Below, one piece after another: positions 32,501 through 34,493 of a DNA stretch of 34,493 bases. The stretch is from the NCBI RefSeq assembly GCF_019308355.1, contig NZ_JAAGKM010000028.1, positions 1-34,493 on the forward strand, written 5' to 3'. How positions within the stretch are numbered: the stretch's first letter is position 1; each line of letters opens with the position of its first letter. The notes under the pieces were generated by a model. The model saw only the letters and a list, made by a program, of their open reading frames with translations, was not told where the DNA came from and ran no database searches. The translations under genes were made by a program, and so were the position numbers. The stretch is from Empedobacter falsenii. GTDB lineage: Bacteria > Bacteroidota > Bacteroidia > Flavobacteriales > Weeksellaceae.

Positions 32501-34368
32501 TAGAAAAGAATTTGCAAGATAAGTTGAATGCAATGATTAATTCGGCTCAATTAATTTTGAAAAATTTTCCGAATTCAACTCGATTTGAAAATATTCTAAA
32601 TGAAATCAAATCGCTTTTTGAAAATTGGGAAACTGAATGGGATAAAACAATAACAACTTCAGAAAAAGTTGCCAATTATTTGTTTAGAACTTTCACAAAA
32701 TATCAAGCTTTTTCGATGAGTAATGAAGCTGAAAATTTTCGAAAAGAATTCATTAATTACTTAGAGAAAAATAAAAATTCAGATGATTTTAATGCGTTGA
32801 TTGCAGATGAACAATTTTCTTCAACCGAAAAATTTTACTTGATCGAAAACTGGATTCATTCTTTTATCGATGAAAATGAAAATTTTTCAACTTACAGAAA
32901 TGTTGTAAATGAAGTAGCAACGATGTTATTGTTTTCTAAAGATAAATTTCAGTTAATAAATGGAAATTCATCTATTATAATTGAAGATTTAAAAGGAAAT
33001 CATACCGTAATAATTGATGGTATTTATACACAAAATTATCATGAAATCATTTCTAAATTAGAGCATTTTTCAACTGTTGATGTTCCAAATTTTAAATCAT
33101 TCCAAAAGTTAAAAGAAGAAATTTCGAAAGCTTATGAAAAGGATTTAAAAATCGCAGAATTTGAACCAAAAGTTTTAACATCATTTGTTCGAAATAAATT
33201 AATCAACGAAGTTTATTTTCCTTTAATCGGAAATAATTTAGCCAAACAATTGGGAACTGCAGGCGATAACAAGCGTACTGCACGAATGGGAATGTTGTTG
33301 TTAATTTCGCCTCCTGGTTATGGAAAAACGACGTTGATGGAGTATTTAGCAAAAACAATGGGCCTACATTTTGTGAAAGTAAATGGACCAACAATTGGAC
33401 ATAATATTACATCAATCGATCCAATAGAAGCCAAAACTTCTGGAGAAAGAGAGGAATTAAAAAAGATAAATCTTTCGTTTGAAATGGCAGACAATGTAAT
33501 GTTGTACTTGGACGATATTCAGCATTTGAGTGCCGAATTTTTACAGAAATTTATTTCATTAGCCGATGGACAGCGAAAAATTGATGGAATTTTTGAAGGA
33601 GAAAGTAAAACCTACGATTTACGCGGAAAACGTTTTTGCATTGTAATGGCAGGAAATCCATATACGGAAAGCGGCTCTAAATTTCAGATTCCAGATATGT
33701 TGGCTAATCGTGCTGATGTTTATAATTTGGGTGATGTAATTGGTGATACGGAAACGTTGTTCAATTTAAGTTTGATTGAAAATGCAACAGGAGATAATCC
33801 TTATTTGGATAAAATTGCTTCAAAAAGTTTGACAGATTTTTACAAGTTAACAAATTTTGTAACCGAAAATCAAGAACAACTTCCGGATTTGGAAGGCAAT
33901 TATTTGAAACAAGAAATTGATGATTTTATTGCAGTTCTAAAACATGTGATTAAGATTAGAAATATTGTCGTAAAAGTCAATCAAAATTATATTTCGAGCG
34001 CAGCAATGCAAGATGATTACAGAACGGAACCGCCTTTCAAAATGCAAGGTTCGTACAGAAATATGTCAAAATTGGTTTCGAAAATTGTTCCAATGATGAA
34101 CGAAAAAGAAATTAACGAAACTATTTTAGCGCATTACGAAAGTGAATCGCAAACATTGACAACAGATACAGAATCGAATTTGTTGCGATTAAAAGAAATT
34201 GCAGGTTTGATAACTGCTAAAGAAAAAGAACGTTGGGAAACGATAAAAGCAACCTTTGTAAAAAATAACAAACACGGTGGCTTGAATAAAGACGATAAAG
34301 TTTTTGCTCAATTGCTCGAATTCAATGAAAATTTGGAAGGAATTATCCAAGCTATTTTGAAAAAATAA
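29530..34368 (+). CDS. Giant AAA+ ATPase, DUF3686 (DNA repair ATPase-annotated) family
   Basis: A 1612-residue protein. Residues 1 to about 480 match from memory the DUF3686 proteins, often annotated DNA repair ATPase: a short helical start, an ITTENTCVARGI strand, then beta-propeller-like repeats (EYYYADLGNLIAVKIKPF). About 490-860 are coiled coil (EKTEESIEEIVFKVN; LRDKTELFVDGQN). An uncharacterised region of about 400 residues follows. The AAA+ domain is near the C-terminus: Walker A SPPGYGKTTLMEY (about 1260-1270), Walker B VMLYLDDIQHL (D1328, D1329), sensor-1 asparagine in VMAGNPYTES and LANRADVYNL. It lacks transmembrane segments and canonical DNA-repair domains. The link to DNA repair is only annotation history; its position after PspA and flotillin suggests a membrane-associated remodelling motor. 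The IS terminus begins one base after its stop codon. Confidence 0.88.
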   Translation: MQEEKNINVTETLDAGAYEIIRKRLLTQKDFLSERLTKLNDARKEVFNSTNFALSANQRITTENTCVARGIIAFDKLCIFGYNVHFGLRTDIQLSDVFSIYLFQENQFIPQPLDLINDQNFFTDFQNLYKYYRDSIFSKFRRTDNYLYMVFQTSKSAQDLKAFKWLIKDGKLIYQDDRSIHEVKKADQFDFEWQKTSIDDRRLGKFPHISILDKIFIEAIGGDITFKIEDNTDSGKGIFTEKVTHLDQQLDDAEYYYADLGNLIAVKIKPFQEDFRAYIYNVRTKEVINIPALLDAAVLLPDNQGLIFSNGYYLQNGTYHLFDNNNLEHFQFFRRVNSPNGEDFMYIFNQDETNTYILLSYNIIQQTVETPIVCNGFTIFKDGSLIYFRTEEEATRHHQVQIWQTPYVERLIENTEKTNHPLYKIGNKDIVKAMAESQEVIQLINKEDSYEGLYEDIVKKANNIVDGYFWINDQETFELAVPLLEIKTVANTAIDEFAKVQIQKKFAQETLEKTEESIEEIVFKVNSTTYNQLDLLVEHLAEARKIQGKVIDLRSIRYINLERVQELENRLQEVNENLSTKTIEFLLLDEALIPYEEKVAEQKNLVASIEKVIDAKVIEEACLKIASELELLIDILNSLKIEDATQTTKIIEKISVIFASLNEVRAQLTRQTSALKSKEAVAEFSAQITLLEQSVVNFLELSTTAEKTEEYNTKIIVQLEELESKFSDFDDFALKIADKRDEIIKAFNLKREQLVEQTNKRTNSLEQIGLRVLKNIENKAKTFSEKEEILAFYSSDLMIDKMRQIIQELKDLKDVSKAENLENLLKKSQEDTLRVLRDKTELFVDGQNIIALGQNKFTVNTQQLALTLLNRNNELFYHLTGTSFYQKVKNDEIYRYQDIWNQEFVSENQLVYRAEYLAYQAFLARNENDFDAEKFINQIIEQNYSEGYIKGVHNFDAFRIFTELVNINSKLDVLQFDAPTRTTAQIFCHSLEKNLQDKLNAMINSAQLILKNFPNSTRFENILNEIKSLFENWETEWDKTITTSEKVANYLFRTFTKYQAFSMSNEAENFRKEFINYLEKNKNSDDFNALIADEQFSSTEKFYLIENWIHSFIDENENFSTYRNVVNEVATMLLFSKDKFQLINGNSSIIIEDLKGNHTVIIDGIYTQNYHEIISKLEHFSTVDVPNFKSFQKLKEEISKAYEKDLKIAEFEPKVLTSFVRNKLINEVYFPLIGNNLAKQLGTAGDNKRTARMGMLLLISPPGYGKTTLMEYLAKTMGLHFVKVNGPTIGHNITSIDPIEAKTSGEREELKKINLSFEMADNVMLYLDDIQHLSAEFLQKFISLADGQRKIDGIFEGESKTYDLRGKRFCIVMAGNPYTESGSKFQIPDMLANRADVYNLGDVIGDTETLFNLSLIENATGDNPYLDKIASKSLTDFYKLTNFVTENQEQLPDLEGNYLKQEIDDFIAVLKHVIKIRNIVVKVNQNYISSAAMQDDYRTEPPFKMQGSYRNMSKLVSKIVPMMNEKEINETILAHYESESQTLTTDTESNLLRLKEIAGLITAKEKERWETIKATFVKNNKHGGLNKDDKVFAQLLEFNENLEGIIQAILKK

Positions 34369-34490
34369 AGGACTGTCTCTTAAAGTGTGTAAGTTCAAAA
34401 ATTAAGCTTGGGTTAGGTTCTACTTTTTAGAGTCTAACCCTTTCTTGATATAGGATTAAAAATTGATCAATAATAACTCCCCAGTTTCTT
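34369..34490 (+). mobile_element. Terminal 122 bp of an insertion sequence, body to the right
   Basis: This is the exact reverse complement of 1-122. It begins with A then GGACTGTCTCTTAAAGTGTG, one base past the stop codon of the giant ATPase gene, so any genes originally downstream in that operon are now separated from it. The element continues beyond the window. Bases 34491-34493 are also presumably IS sequence. Confidence 0.7.
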
Positions 34491-34493
34491 ACT

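Noticed and set aside
1-34493. The whole window as a composite transposon or genomic island
   Set aside because: The interval carries core genes (polA, pcm, aspA, tpx, tRNA-Met) with uniform composition, so flanking IS copies are better read as separate insertions or assembly ends.

Overview
The window looks like chromosomal DNA from an AT-rich Bacteroidota, most likely order Flavobacteriales (Weeksellaceae or Flavobacteriaceae). The grounds are the Bacteroidota-specific families (GLPGLI, DUF5723, PepSY-like exported protein, DUF3686 ATPase), -7 promoter elements of the TAnnTTTG type, near absence of Shine-Dalgarno sites, and a strong A/T bias at third codon positions. The genus cannot be fixed from the sequence alone. 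Both ends of the window carry the same 122-bp sequence in inverted orientation (1-122 and 34369-34490). This looks like one terminus of an insertion sequence, so the segment lies between two oppositely oriented IS copies.

Layout. 202-1956 (minus): two small exported-protein genes, the second (GLPGLI family) without a normal start codon. 2097-5377 (minus): polA and a 2Fe-2S ferredoxin gene. 5521-7029: an IS3-type element with a -1 frameshift site, next to what may be the truncated 5' end of an AIM24-like gene. 7052-11831: a DUF5723 outer-membrane-type protein, a thioredoxin-reductase-like ferredoxin-NADP reductase, tRNA-Met, a class I aminotransferase and thiol peroxidase. 11899-14607: 3-hydroxybutyryl-CoA dehydrogenase, a Gfo/Idh/MocA oxidoreductase and protein-L-isoaspartate methyltransferase. 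14663-17091 (minus): a PepSY-like exported protein, a sensor kinase, and a response regulator split by an apparent one-base deletion. 17186-24256: mostly metabolic genes (threonine-aldolase-like lyase, homoserine sulfhydrylase-like enzyme, DEAD-box helicase, aspartase) and a multi-spanning DUF5009/NagX-type protein.

The most interesting region is 24419-34368. A divergent XRE regulator faces a co-directional block: a YbjN-like protein, a PspA/IM30 protein, a DUF4177 protein, a YqiJ/NfeD-like membrane protein with a His/Asp-rich loop, a flotillin with a very long coiled coil, and a 1612-residue DUF3686-type AAA+ ATPase. A perfect 8-bp inverted repeat sits in the shared promoter region. I read the block as a membrane-stress or membrane-remodelling module: PspA and flotillin act at the bilayer and the AAA+ protein is a candidate remodelling motor.

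At a finer scale, several intergenic gaps hold degenerate 7-nt-periodic repeats, three gene ends share a GCGTTAC hairpin, and one gap carries a palindromic REP-like element. Most convergent gene pairs are separated by perfect hairpins that can terminate in both directions.
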